Source of the DNA: JAOUEA01 sp035550775
GTDB lineage: Bacteria; Actinomycetota; UBA4738; HRBIN12
Direction of reading: 5' to 3'
NCBI GenBank assembly: GCA_035550775.1
Contig: DASZOO010000003.1
Span: 1 to 23,655, forward strand
Length of the DNA stretch: 23,655 bases
The notes below the pieces were generated by a model. That model was not told where the DNA came from and did no database searches. It saw only the letters and a list, made by a program, of their open reading frames with translations. A program made the position numbers and the translations under genes. Of the stretch, positions 1 through 7,632 are shown piece by piece. Numbering within the stretch: position 1 is the first letter of the stretch; each line of letters begins with the position of its first letter.

Positions 1-1242
1 GTGCCCGAGGCGGTGCCGATGCCGGGCACGGCCAGAGCGATCGTCCAGGCGTTCGGTGATCGTGTCGCGCTGCTGCTGGCCGGCTCGAAGCGGGCCCGAT
101 TCCGCACGTGGCTCGACGTGCAGGCCGGGCGGTACGACGTGGTCGTCGGAACCCGCCCGAGCATCTTCGCACCGGTCCCGGACCTGGGGCTGATCGTGGT
201 CGGGCGCGAATCCCACCCTGCGCTCAGGGAAGATCGAGCTCCGTACTACCACGCGCGCGACGTCGCGCTCGCCCGCGGCCGCATCGAGCAAAGCGTCGTC
301 GTGCTGTCCGCGCTCGCGCCCTCGTCGGAAGCCGCGGAGCTGCGGTTGCCGACCGTGAGGCCGCGACGGCGGAGTTGGGTAGCGGTAGAGGTGGTGGCGC
401 CCGGACCGGAGGGCCGAGCGCCACGGCTGCTGAACGCGCTCCGCACGGCCTCTCGGGGGTTCCTGTTCTCGCCGCTGCCCGGGTACGGCATCGCTGCCGT
501 GTGCCGCAGCTGTGGCGGGCCGGCCGCATGCGCGGCATGTGGCGGGGCCCTGCGCTCGAGCGAGGGGGTCGTGCGCTGCGTCGTCTGCGAGGCGCCGGGC
601 AGGTGTCGAGCGTGCGGCGCCGCCGACTTCGGGCTGCGCAGGGGCGGCCGGGAGCGGGTCGAGGAGTGGGCGTCGCGAGCCGCTCCCGCCCGGGTCCGGC
701 GACTGGATGCCGACGAGGTGCCTCGACTCCCCGACGACGGCGAGCTCCTCGTGGGGGGCCCCGACGACGTCCGTGACTTCGGCCGGGGCGGCCTCGACCT
801 GGTCGCGATCCTCGACGCCGACCTCGCCGCCCGCCGGCCCGGACTGAGCGCGCGCGAGCGAGCGCTCACGACCTGGATCGAGGCGATCGCGTGGGCCCGG
901 CCGGGCGGGCGGGCGATCGTGCAGACGTCCAGGGGGAACGATCCCGCGATCCAATCGCTGGTGCTCGGAGAGCCGAGCCGGTTCCATCGCGACGAGCGCC
1001 GGCGCCGCGCCGAGGCCGGCTTCCCCGTGGGATCGGCGGTCTTCCGGGTGGCAGGCGGCCCGGAGCTCGGTGAGGCGCTGTCCGCCCTCGATCCCACGAC
1101 GTTGCTCGTCTCGTCCTCCGAGGGGCAGACGGTATGCTTGCTCGCGCTCGACCCGGGCGACGTGCCGGCGTTCGGGCGGGCCGCCCGAGAGCTCGCCCGG
1201 CGTGATGTGATCACCCGCGTCGAAGCCGAGCCGCACCTGTAG
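1..1242 (+). CDS. priA: Primosomal protein N' (PriA), actinobacterial degenerate type, 3' part
   Basis: PriA is the replication-restart protein that recognises stalled forks and loads the replicative helicase. The frame is open at base 1 and about 413 residues remain, so the N-terminal DNA-binding domain and Walker A region lie outside the window and the first codon is not the true start. The visible part has the family core (VVVGTR then IFAPVPDLGLIVV, and PYYHARDVA), then eight cysteines in two Zn-binding clusters at residues 168, 171, 177, 180, 193, 196, 202 and 205. The C-terminal block includes RFHRDERRRRAEAGFP. Where active PriA has the Walker B DEEH box, this protein has GRESH (69-73). 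Loss of this box is known in actinobacterial PriA, which is thought not to unwind DNA. It ends 22 bases before def in the same direction. Identification is firm; lack of helicase activity is inferred. Confidence 0.9.
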   Translation: MPEAVPMPGTARAIVQAFGDRVALLLAGSKRARFRTWLDVQAGRYDVVVGTRPSIFAPVPDLGLIVVGRESHPALREDRAPYYHARDVALARGRIEQSVVVLSALAPSSEAAELRLPTVRPRRRSWVAVEVVAPGPEGRAPRLLNALRTASRGFLFSPLPGYGIAAVCRSCGGPAACAACGGALRSSEGVVRCVVCEAPGRCRACGAADFGLRRGGRERVEEWASRAAPARVRRLDADEVPRLPDDGELLVGGPDDVRDFGRGGLDLVAILDADLAARRPGLSARERALTTWIEAIAWARPGGRAIVQTSRGNDPAIQSLVLGEPSRFHRDERRRRAEAGFPVGSAVFRVAGGPELGEALSALDPTTLLVSSSEGQTVCLLALDPGDVPAFGRAARELARRDVITRVEAEPHL

Positions 1243-1264
1243 CAGGGATCGGGAGAGACGCCTC

Positions 1265-1801
1265 GTGATCATGCCCATCCGCATCCTCGGCGACCCCGTG
1301 CTCCGCGAGCCAGCGAAGCCGGTCACCGAGTTCGATCGACGGCTGCGCACGTTGCGCGACGACATGGTCGAGACGATGTACGACGCTCCGGGGGTCGGGC
1401 TCGCGGCCCCCCAGGTCGGCATCTCTCTCCGGTTGTTCGTCTTCGACGACGGGGAGACCGGTCCGCTGTTCGTGGCGAACCCCGAGCTGTTCGGCGGTGA
1501 CGGCGAGCTCCTCGAGGAGGAAGGGTGCCTGTCGATCCCCGGCCCGTACCACGTCACGCCTCGCTCCGCGCGGATCACGTGCCGCGGCCGTGACGTCGAG
1601 GGGGCGCCCTTCGAGATGACCGGGGAAGGTCTGCTCGCGCGCATCTTCCAGCACGAGACGGATCACGTCGACGGCATGCTCTACATCGATCGGCTCGACG
1701 AGGAGGGCCGGCGCTCCGTCTTGGCCGAGCTGCGTCGCATCGAGCTGGGGATGGCGGAGGTACCGCCGAGGCAGGATCGCGCGCGCCGACCCGAGGCCTG
1801 A
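1265..1801 (+). CDS. def: Peptide deformylase
   Basis: Removes the formyl group from the N-terminal formylmethionine of new proteins in the cytoplasm, using a metal ion. All three family motifs are intact in this 178-residue protein: GVGLAAPQ (43-50), EEGCLS with metal ligand Cys88, and QHETDH with His130 and His134 as ligands and Glu131 as the catalytic base. I chose GTG 1265 because GGGAGAG at 1251-1257 lies 7 bases upstream; ATG 1271 is the alternative, with poorer spacing. The stop is three bases before fmt, whose product adds the formyl group that Def later removes, so the two are almost certainly co-transcribed. The length is usual for the family and nothing is missing. Confidence 0.96.
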   Translation: MIMPIRILGDPVLREPAKPVTEFDRRLRTLRDDMVETMYDAPGVGLAAPQVGISLRLFVFDDGETGPLFVANPELFGGDGELLEEEGCLSIPGPYHVTPRSARITCRGRDVEGAPFEMTGEGLLARIFQHETDHVDGMLYIDRLDEEGRRSVLAELRRIELGMAEVPPRQDRARRPEA

Positions 1802-1804
1802 CCG

Positions 1805-2746
1805 GTGCGCGTGGTGTTCCTCGGCAACGACCCGTGGTCGGTGCCGGCCCTCGAGGCACTCGCCTCCGCTCCCGACGTCGACGTGGAGCTCGCGATCACG
1901 AACCCGCCTCGGCCCGCCGGGCGAGGAGCGCGGCTCACGCCGACGGCCGTCGCCGAAGCGGCTCGTCGTCGGGGGCTCGAGATCGCCGAGGTGGACGGGA
2001 TCGACGGCGAGACGCTCGCGCTGATCGAGCGGGCGCGGCCCGACGCGATCGCCGTGGTGGCGTACGGAGCGATCCTCACCCGGCAGGTGCTCGAGGTGCC
2101 GCCGCTCGGAACCGTGAACCTGCACTTCTCGCTCCTTCCCCGATGGCGGGGAGCGGCACCGGTTCAACGGGCGATCCTCGAGGGGGACGAGATCGCCGGG
2201 GTGAGCGTCATGCTGGTCGACGAGGGCCTCGACACCGGCCCGATCCTCGCCAGCCTGCCGGAGCCGATCAGCCCCGACGACGACGCCGGAAGCCTTGGAG
2301 AACGCCTGGCCGTGCTCGGAGCCCCGCTGCTGCTCGAGGCCCTGCGCGACCTGCGTTCCGGGGCGGCCGCACCCGTCGCGCAGGAGGACGCGGCCGCGAC
2401 CAACGCCGCGAAGCTCCGACCGGAGGAGCGGACCATCGATTGGGCCGATGCAGCCGGGTCGATCGTGCGGCGGGTGCGTGCCTTCGCTCCCGCGCCGGGA
2501 GCGACGACCACGTTCCGCGATGCCCCGTTCAAGGTGTTGCGGGCCGCAGCACGATGGGAGGGTCGCGAGCAAGGGCCCGCAGACGCGCTCGGCGAGGTCC
2601 AGGTCGACGACGACGGCGTGCCGGTGGTGACCGCGGGCGACGGAGGAGTCGCGCTGCTCGAGGTCGCCCCTGCCGGCCGGGCCCGGATGCCGGGCGCGGA
2701 CTGGGCTCGCGGGGCTCGCCTCGAGCCCGGGGAACGCTGCGCGTGA
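1805..2746 (+). CDS. fmt: Methionyl-tRNA formyltransferase
   Basis: Transfers a formyl group from 10-formyltetrahydrofolate to Met-tRNAfMet, making the initiator tRNA. The 313-residue protein has the N-terminal formyltransferase fold (MRVVFLGNDP at 1-10). The catalytic Asn105 and His107 lie in NLHFSLLPRWRGAAPVQ, and Asp143 lies in DEGLDTGPIL. A C-terminal OB-like tRNA-binding domain begins near residue 205 (LRPEERTIDW). The GTG start at 1805 follows the def stop after three bases and lacks a strong Shine-Dalgarno of its own, which suggests coupling to def. Its end overlaps the rsmB start in the four bases GTGA at 2743-2746. The family is certain. Confidence 0.96.
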   Translation: MRVVFLGNDPWSVPALEALASAPDVDVELAITNPPRPAGRGARLTPTAVAEAARRRGLEIAEVDGIDGETLALIERARPDAIAVVAYGAILTRQVLEVPPLGTVNLHFSLLPRWRGAAPVQRAILEGDEIAGVSVMLVDEGLDTGPILASLPEPISPDDDAGSLGERLAVLGAPLLLEALRDLRSGAAAPVAQEDAAATNAAKLRPEERTIDWADAAGSIVRRVRAFAPAPGATTTFRDAPFKVLRAAARWEGREQGPADALGEVQVDDDGVPVVTAGDGGVALLEVAPAGRARMPGADWARGARLEPGERCA

Positions 2747-4029
2747 GACAGACGGCGAGGTCCGTGGCACTGGAGGCGATCCGCCGGGTGACCGACGAGG
2801 GCGCCTACTCGACGATCGTGATCCCGGGGGCCCTGCGGCGCTCGCGGTTGGACGAGCGCGACCGCGCATTCGCCACCGAGCTCGCGTTCGGCACCATCCG
2901 TCATCTGATCCCGATCGACTGGGCGCTCGACCGGATCGCCAGCCGGCCGGTCGCGCGCATGACCCCGAGCGCACGAACCGCGTTGCGGCTCGGCGCCTAC
3001 CAGGTGCTGTTCACCGACGTCGCGCCGCACGCGGCGGTGGCCGAGACGGTCGGGCTCGCGCGCGACCGGGAGCGCGGGTTCGTGAACGCCGTACTGCGGC
3101 GGCTCGCCGCCGAACCGCCCGAGTGGCCCGGAGGCGACGACGACGCCGGGGTCTCGGTGCGCACGGGGCTGGCCCGATGGGCGGTGCACGAGCTCGGCCG
3201 TCTGCTTCCTGCCGAGGAGGTGGAACCTGCCGCACGAGCGTTCGCCTCCAGGGCGGACCTGTGCGTGCGGACGAACACCGCAGCGATCGACGTCGACCGG
3301 TTCGAACGTGCGCTGCATGACCGGGGAGTCGATCCGAGGCCCGCGCCGTTGGATCCCTCGTGCTTCCTGCTGGACGGTGGCGATCCGACGACGCTCCCCG
3401 GATACGCGGACGGATGGTTCACGGTGCAAGACCAGGCGTCGGCGTTCGTGGTCCGAGCCCTCGACCCTCGACCGGGCGACCGCGTCCTCGACGCGTGCGC
3501 CGCTCCCGGCGGCAAGACGACGTATGTCGCCGCCCGCGTGGGGGCGGAGGGCCTGGCCGTCGGCGCCGACGTGCATCCCGGACGGGTCGGGCTGATCAGG
3601 CGAGGGGCGGAGCGGCTCGGCGTGCGAACGCTCGTGCTGGCCCAGGACGCCGCCGAGCCGGCGCTCCGAGGGCCCTTCGATCGCATCGTCGTCGACGCCC
3701 CGTGCTCGGGGCTGGGATCGTCGCGGCGCCGGCCGGAGCTGCTGTGGAGGAACCGGAAGGAGGACCTGAGCGCGCTGGCTCGCAAGCAGGTCGCGATCAC
3801 GTGCGCCCTCGTCGATCTGCTGCGGCCGGCCGGCCGCCTCGTCTACTCGGTGTGCACGTTCCCGCGCGCGGAGACCGACGCGGCGGTGGACGCGATCGCG
3901 CGTCACCGACCCGACCTGGTTCCGGTCGAGATGCCCGGACCGGACGGCGCGGCGGATCGCGTGCGGCTCTGGCCCCATCGGCACGGCAGCGACGGCATGT
4001 TCGTCGCCGCGTTCACCAGGAACGCCTGA
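2743..4029 (+). CDS. rsmB: 16S rRNA (cytosine-C5) methyltransferase RsmB/Sun
   Basis: Methylates a cytosine of 16S rRNA (C967 in E. coli numbering) with S-adenosylmethionine. The 428-residue protein has an N-terminal NusB-like RNA-binding domain (about 1-135, with FATELAFGTIRH and RERGFVNAVLRR). The Rossmann methyltransferase domain has the SAM loop DACAAPGGKT near residue 250. The two cysteines of the RNA m5C mechanism are Cys321 in DAPCSGLG and Cys371 in YSVCTF. The GTG start overlaps the fmt stop (GTGA), so translation is probably coupled. The same frame is open upstream to 1834, but that stretch is an antiregister shadow of fmt. The order fmt-rsmB-rpe is widespread in actinobacteria. Confidence 0.93.
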   Translation: MRQTARSVALEAIRRVTDEGAYSTIVIPGALRRSRLDERDRAFATELAFGTIRHLIPIDWALDRIASRPVARMTPSARTALRLGAYQVLFTDVAPHAAVAETVGLARDRERGFVNAVLRRLAAEPPEWPGGDDDAGVSVRTGLARWAVHELGRLLPAEEVEPAARAFASRADLCVRTNTAAIDVDRFERALHDRGVDPRPAPLDPSCFLLDGGDPTTLPGYADGWFTVQDQASAFVVRALDPRPGDRVLDACAAPGGKTTYVAARVGAEGLAVGADVHPGRVGLIRRGAERLGVRTLVLAQDAAEPALRGPFDRIVVDAPCSGLGSSRRRPELLWRNRKEDLSALARKQVAITCALVDLLRPAGRLVYSVCTFPRAETDAAVDAIARHRPDLVPVEMPGPDGAADRVRLWPHRHGSDGMFVAAFTRNA

Positions 4030-4038
4030 GCGGGCCGG

Positions 4039-4044
4039 TACGAT
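4039..4044 (+). promoter_or_regulatory. Possible -10 box in front of rpe (leaderless layout)
   Basis: TACGAT lies 7 bases before GTG 4052, the position expected of a -10 box whose transcript begins at the start codon. It overlaps the alternative rpe ATG at 4043. No good -35 box is visible. If real, rpe has its own promoter inside the block and starts at 4052. Confidence 0.35.
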
Positions 4045-4714
4045 GGCTCGCGTGGGGAAGCTCGCCGCGTCGATCCTGTCCGCCGACCTCGCGCACCTGG
4101 CCGACCAGGTCAAGCTCGTGCAGCAGCATGCCGACATCATCCACATCGACATCATGGACGGGCACTTCGTACCACCCATCGCGTTGGGCACGGTGGTGGT
4201 CGCTTCGCTGCGACCGCACACCGATCGCACGCTGCATGGGCACCTCATGGTCGAGGCTCCCGTGTCGTTCTTCGACGAGCTCGCGGAGGCGGGGCTCGAC
4301 GTGGTCTCGTTCCATCACGAGACGGTGGACGATCCCGTCGTCGCGATCGACAAGGCCCGGGCGGCAGGGCTCGGTGTCGGGGTCACCGTCAAGCTCGATA
4401 CCCCTGTCGAGGACGTGTTCCCGTACCTCGATCGTGTCGATGACGTGATGCTCATGAGCATTGAGCCGGGATGGAGCGGCCAGACGCTCGACCCTTCCGT
4501 GTACCCACGCATCGAAGCCGTGCGCGCCGAGATCGAAGGCAGGGGGCTCCGGGTCGACGTCGAGATCGACGGTGGGGTGAAGGTCGACAACGCCCGCCGA
4601 GCCGTCGACGCCGGCGCGACCGTGCTCGTCTGCGCGAGCGGCATCTTCCAGGCGGCCGATCCGGGGGAGAACGCACGCGTTCTCCGGGCGATCGCGAACG
4701 GAGAGGCCGCGTAG
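4043..4714 (+). CDS. rpe: Ribulose-phosphate 3-epimerase
   Basis: Interconverts ribulose 5-phosphate and xylulose 5-phosphate in the pentose phosphate pathway, which also supplies the ribulose 5-phosphate used by RibBA downstream. The (beta/alpha)8 protein of up to 223 residues shows the family motifs: SILSADLAHL near the N terminus, the metal-binding and catalytic HIDIMDGHFVPP, a second metal His in GHLMVEAP, the loop EPGWSGQ (NPGFGGQ in many homologues), and EIDGGVK with the second catalytic Asp. The ATG at 4043 gives a MARV extension. GTG 4052 gives MGKLAASILSAD, closer to the usual N terminus, and has a -10-like TACGAT 7 bases upstream. Neither start has a good Shine-Dalgarno. Confidence 0.94.
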   Translation: MARVGKLAASILSADLAHLADQVKLVQQHADIIHIDIMDGHFVPPIALGTVVVASLRPHTDRTLHGHLMVEAPVSFFDELAEAGLDVVSFHHETVDDPVVAIDKARAAGLGVGVTVKLDTPVEDVFPYLDRVDDVMLMSIEPGWSGQTLDPSVYPRIEAVRAEIEGRGLRVDVEIDGGVKVDNARRAVDAGATVLVCASGIFQAADPGENARVLRAIANGEAA

Positions 4715-5644
4715 ATGGCCGAGACGATCCTGGTCGTCGACGACGATCCGGACATCGCGAGGTTCGTGGAGGTGAACCTGCGCTCCGCCGGATACGACGT
4801 GGCGGTGGCGCGCGACGGCGAGGCGGCGCTCGTCCAGGCGGGGGCACTTCGTCCCGACCTCGTGCTCCTCGACGTGATGATGCCTCGGCTCGACGGGTTC
4901 GAGGTCGCCCAGCGGTTGCGGAAGAACCCACAGACCGCGAACACCAGCATCATCATGCTGACGGCCAAGGCATTGTCGGCCGACAAGGTCACCGGATTGC
5001 AGTCGGGGGCCGACGACTACATCATCAAGCCGTTCGATCCGATCGAGCTGCTGGCTCGTGTGAAGGGCACGCTCCGGCGGGCGAAGGAGATGCGCAACCT
5101 CTCCCCGCTGACCGGATTGCCCGGCAACATCCGCATCCAAGAGGAGATCGAGCGGCAGGTGCGCGAGGGGCAACGGTTCGCCGTGCTCTATTGCGATCTC
5201 GACAACTTCAAGGCGTACAACGACCAGAAGGGCTTCGTTCGGGGCGATCGGCTCATCCAGTCGACGGCGCGCATCATCCAGGATGCGGTCGCCTCGCACG
5301 ACGGCGCCCATGGGTTCGTCGGACACGTCGGCGGCGACGACTTCGTCGTCGTGGTCGGACCGGAAGCGGCGGAGGACGTCGCCAAGAGCATCTGCGAGGG
5401 GTTCGACATCGCGAGGACCGAGTTCTACGAACCCGAGGACCTCCGCCGTGGATTCGTGACCCTCGAGGACCGCAAGGGCGTCATGCAGGACATCCCGCTG
5501 GTCGGCATCTCCATCGGCATCGCCTCCAGCGCCCGTCGTCCGTTCGCGCACTACGGAGAGGCCGTCGCCGTCGCGACCGAGATGAAGCAGTACGCCAAGC
5601 GCGAAGCCGGTTCCTCCTACGCGATCGACCAGCGCTCCGGCTGA
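4715..5644 (+). CDS. Response regulator with REC and GGDEF-like domains
   Basis: Residues 1-122 are a complete receiver domain: acidic pocket Asp10-Asp11, phosphoacceptor Asp53 in LLDVMMP, Thr83 and Lys105 (KPF). A nucleotidyl-cyclase (GGDEF) domain follows from about residue 130, starting SPLTGLPGN and including YCDLDNFKAYND. The signature is GGDDF (206-210) rather than GG(D/E)EF, and no RxxD inhibitory site precedes it. It may therefore be a weak or inactive diguanylate cyclase, or it may bind nucleotide as a sensor. Expected output is cyclic di-GMP or a structural signal controlled by phosphorylation. It starts on the base after the rpe stop, with GGAGAGG at 4700-4706 as Shine-Dalgarno. 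No partner kinase is adjacent. Confidence 0.88.
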   Translation: MAETILVVDDDPDIARFVEVNLRSAGYDVAVARDGEAALVQAGALRPDLVLLDVMMPRLDGFEVAQRLRKNPQTANTSIIMLTAKALSADKVTGLQSGADDYIIKPFDPIELLARVKGTLRRAKEMRNLSPLTGLPGNIRIQEEIERQVREGQRFAVLYCDLDNFKAYNDQKGFVRGDRLIQSTARIIQDAVASHDGAHGFVGHVGGDDFVVVVGPEAAEDVAKSICEGFDIARTEFYEPEDLRRGFVTLEDRKGVMQDIPLVGISIGIASSARRPFAHYGEAVAVATEMKQYAKREAGSSYAIDQRSG

Positions 5645-5683
5645 CCGCACCCTTCAGCCTTCCCGGCCGACCGGCGACCCGCG

Positions 5684-5689
5684 TATACT
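5684..5689 (+). promoter_or_regulatory. Predicted -10 box of the riboflavin operon
   Basis: TATACT, one of the few AT-rich hexamers in this region, lies 18 bases before the first paired base of the FMN riboswitch, so transcription would begin near 5696. The -35 region (about 5660-5667) is poor. The promoter lies after the response regulator stop, which separates the rib operon from the block upstream. Confidence 0.6.
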
Positions 5690-5701
5690 CACCGGGAGAG
5701 A

Positions 5702-5830
5702 GCTCGTTTCCGGGGCGGGGCGCAACTCCCCACCGGCGGTGAGAGTCCGCGACCCTACGGCAACCAGCCGTGGGTGGATCCGGTGCGATTCCGGAACCGA
5801 CCGTGACAGTCGGGATGGGAGGAGACGGGC
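5702..5830 (+). promoter_or_regulatory. FMN riboswitch (RFN element)
   Basis: The conserved blocks of the FMN aptamer are present in order: GGGGCGGGGCGCAACTCCCC, ACCGGCGGTGAGAGTCCGCG (5732-5751), a variable hairpin at 5754-5774 (8 bp around an AACCA loop), TCCGG...CCGGA, and CCGACCGTGACAGTCGGGAT then GGGAGGAGA. The closing helix P1 can be drawn as 5702-5711 with 5821-5830, ten pairs including two G-U. FMN binding by this class represses riboflavin genes, which fits its place before ribD-ribE-ribBA-ribH. Recognition rests on sequence blocks and hand-drawn helices. Confidence 0.95.
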
Positions 5831-5916
5831 ACACGGTGCCGCCGGGCTTCGGTTCGGCTTCCCACCGCCGTGCCCCTGCCGTGCCATCCGCCTCGGACGG
5901 AGGAAGTCGATGGCAC
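5827..5916 (+). promoter_or_regulatory. Riboswitch expression platform, predicted start-codon sequestration
   Basis: GCCGTGCC occurs twice, at 5867-5874 and 5878-5885. GGGCAC (5827-5832), which overlaps the 3' strand of P1, can pair with GTGCCC (5870-5875), and CGGTG (5834-5838) with CACCG (5863-5867). GTGCCA (5881-5886) can pair with TGGCAC (5911-5916) over the ribD start codon, with CCTC (5891-5894) against GAGG (5900-5903) in the Shine-Dalgarno. This suggests translational control with mutually exclusive helices. No U-tract terminator is seen. Hand folding only. Confidence 0.55.
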
Positions 5917-7016
5917 CGAACGAGGCGCAGATGCGGAGAGCCCTCGAGCTCGCCGAACGCGGGTGGGGTCGCGTCTCACCGAACCCCCTCGTCGGCGCCG
6001 TCGTGGTGCGCGACGACGCCGTGGTCGGCGAAGGATGGCACGAGGGCCCGGGCACCGACCACGCCGAGGTGATGGCGTTGCGCGAGGCCGGCGCCCTCGC
6101 CTTCGGCGCGACCGTGATCTGCACGTTGGAACCGTGCGACCATTTCGGACGGACCCCCCCGTGCACCCGGGCGCTGATCGATGCGGGCGTCGCGAGGGTG
6201 GTCGTGGGCGCCACCGACCCGAACCTCGGCGCAGGCACCCCCGGCGTGACGGAGCTCCGCGCAGCCGGGGTCGAGGTCGAGGTCGGCGTGTTGGAGCGGG
6301 AAGCGCGCGCCTTGAACGTCGCGTTCGACCGTCACGTCGCCACCGGTCGACCGTTCGTGATCCTGAAGTCGGCGTCCAGCCTCGACGGGAAGACCGCCGC
6401 GTCCGACGGCTCGTCACGGTGGATCACCGGCGAAGCCGCGCGTGCCGACGCCCATCGGCTGCGGGCGTGGTCCGATGCGATCCTCGTCGGGGCAGGCACC
6501 GCGATCGCCGACGACCCCTCCCTCACGGTGCGGGGCGCCTACGCCGACACGGCGAGGGCGCCGCTGCGCGTCGTCGTCGACTCGACGGGCCGGATCGACC
6601 CGGGTCTGCGTGTGTTCGACGATGCGGCGCCGACGCTGATGGTCACGACCGATCGCACCTCCGAGAGCCGGCTCCGCGAGTGGGCCGACGCCGGCGCCGA
6701 CGTCGTGGTGCTGGATCGCGACGGCGACGACCGGGTGTCCCTGCCGGCGCTCGTCGGCCACCTCGGCAAGCGCGACGTGCAGGGCCTGCTCGTCGAGGGC
6801 GGGGCCACGCTCGCCTGGAGCGCCGTTCGTGACGACATCGTGGATCGGATCGTGCTGTACATGAGCCCGATGCTCGTCGGCGGGACCCATGCCCCGACCG
6901 TGATGGCGGGGAGCGGGTTCGCCCCGATCTCGGAGGCACCACGACTCGGACCGCTCTCCGTGATGACGATCGGCGATGACGTGAGGGTGGTGGCCGATGT
7001 TCACGGGCATCGTTGA
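5910..7016 (+). CDS. ribD: Bifunctional riboflavin deaminase/reductase RibD
   Basis: Performs the second and third steps of riboflavin synthesis: deamination of the pyrimidine made by GTP cyclohydrolase II, then NADPH-dependent reduction of its ribosyl side chain. The N-terminal deaminase domain of this 368-residue protein has SPNPLVGAVV and the zinc site His51-Ala-Glu53 with Cys76 (TLEPC) and Cys85 (PPC). The C-terminal reductase domain begins near residue 148 (FVILKSASSLDGK) and contains GAGTAIADDP and LLVEGGATLAW. ATG 5910 was chosen because GGAGGA (5899-5904) lies 5 bases upstream and the protein then starts at the usual place. It overlaps ribE by 20 bases. Confidence 0.96.
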   Translation: MAPNEAQMRRALELAERGWGRVSPNPLVGAVVVRDDAVVGEGWHEGPGTDHAEVMALREAGALAFGATVICTLEPCDHFGRTPPCTRALIDAGVARVVVGATDPNLGAGTPGVTELRAAGVEVEVGVLEREARALNVAFDRHVATGRPFVILKSASSLDGKTAASDGSSRWITGEAARADAHRLRAWSDAILVGAGTAIADDPSLTVRGAYADTARAPLRVVVDSTGRIDPGLRVFDDAAPTLMVTTDRTSESRLREWADAGADVVVLDRDGDDRVSLPALVGHLGKRDVQGLLVEGGATLAWSAVRDDIVDRIVLYMSPMLVGGTHAPTVMAGSGFAPISEAPRLGPLSVMTIGDDVRVVADVHGHR

Positions 7017-7632
7017 GGAGCTCGGGGCGGTCGAGGCCGTCGACGGCGGCCGCCTCGAGATCATGTGTGACACCGTGTCGGACGACAGCGGCATCGGAGC
7101 ATCGGTCGCGGTCAACGGCGTGTGCCTCACGGTGGTGCGCCGAACCCCCGAGGGTCTCGCCTTCGACCTGTCCGAAGAGACCATCGCCCGTTCGAGCCTG
7201 TCCCGGCTCGCGCCGGGCGCGACGGTGAACCTCGAGCGGCCCGTCAGCCTCGCGGCGAGGCTCGGGGGACACATCGTGCAGGGACACGTCGACGGCGTGG
7301 GAAGCGTCGCCGCGGTGGAGCTCGACGATGTCGGCGGGGCCCGCATGCGCATCACCGTCCCGCACGAGCTCCGGCGCTACACGGTCGAGAAGGGCTCGAT
7401 CACGGTCGACGGCGTGAGCCTCACGGTGGCCGAACTGCACGATGACGGGGTCACGATCGCCTTGATCCCGCACACCCTCGAGGCGACGACCCTCGGCGCG
7501 GCAGCACCCGGTGATTCCGTGAACATCGAGGTCGACGTGCTCGCCAAGTACGTCGAGCGACTCGTGGCCGCGCGCGCCGCCGACGCGGACGGGATCGACA
7601 GGATCGACGATGGAGGAGCCAACGATGAGTGA
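6997..7632 (+). CDS. ribE: Riboflavin synthase, alpha chain
   Basis: Dismutates two 6,7-dimethyl-8-ribityllumazine molecules into riboflavin, the last step of the pathway. The 211-residue protein is the usual tandem of two lumazine-binding barrels: the first begins MFTGIVEELG and has VNGVCLTVV, the second begins near residue 89 with GHIVQGHVDGVG and has VDGVSLTVAE. The start lies inside the end of ribD, and GAGGGTGG upstream can serve as Shine-Dalgarno. The C-terminal tail (about 195-211) is acidic and variable. The stop lies eight bases into ribBA, so all rib genes look translationally coupled. Confidence 0.96.
   Translation: MFTGIVEELGAVEAVDGGRLEIMCDTVSDDSGIGASVAVNGVCLTVVRRTPEGLAFDLSEETIARSSLSRLAPGATVNLERPVSLAARLGGHIVQGHVDGVGSVAAVELDDVGGARMRITVPHELRRYTVEKGSITVDGVSLTVAELHDDGVTIALIPHTLEATTLGAAAPGDSVNIEVDVLAKYVERLVAARAADADGIDRIDDGGANDE

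Noticed and set aside
1211..2974. 587-codon minus-strand frame opposite def and fmt
   Set aside because: Shadow frame: Arg-rich, no recognisable domain, and the plus-strand genes there are certain.
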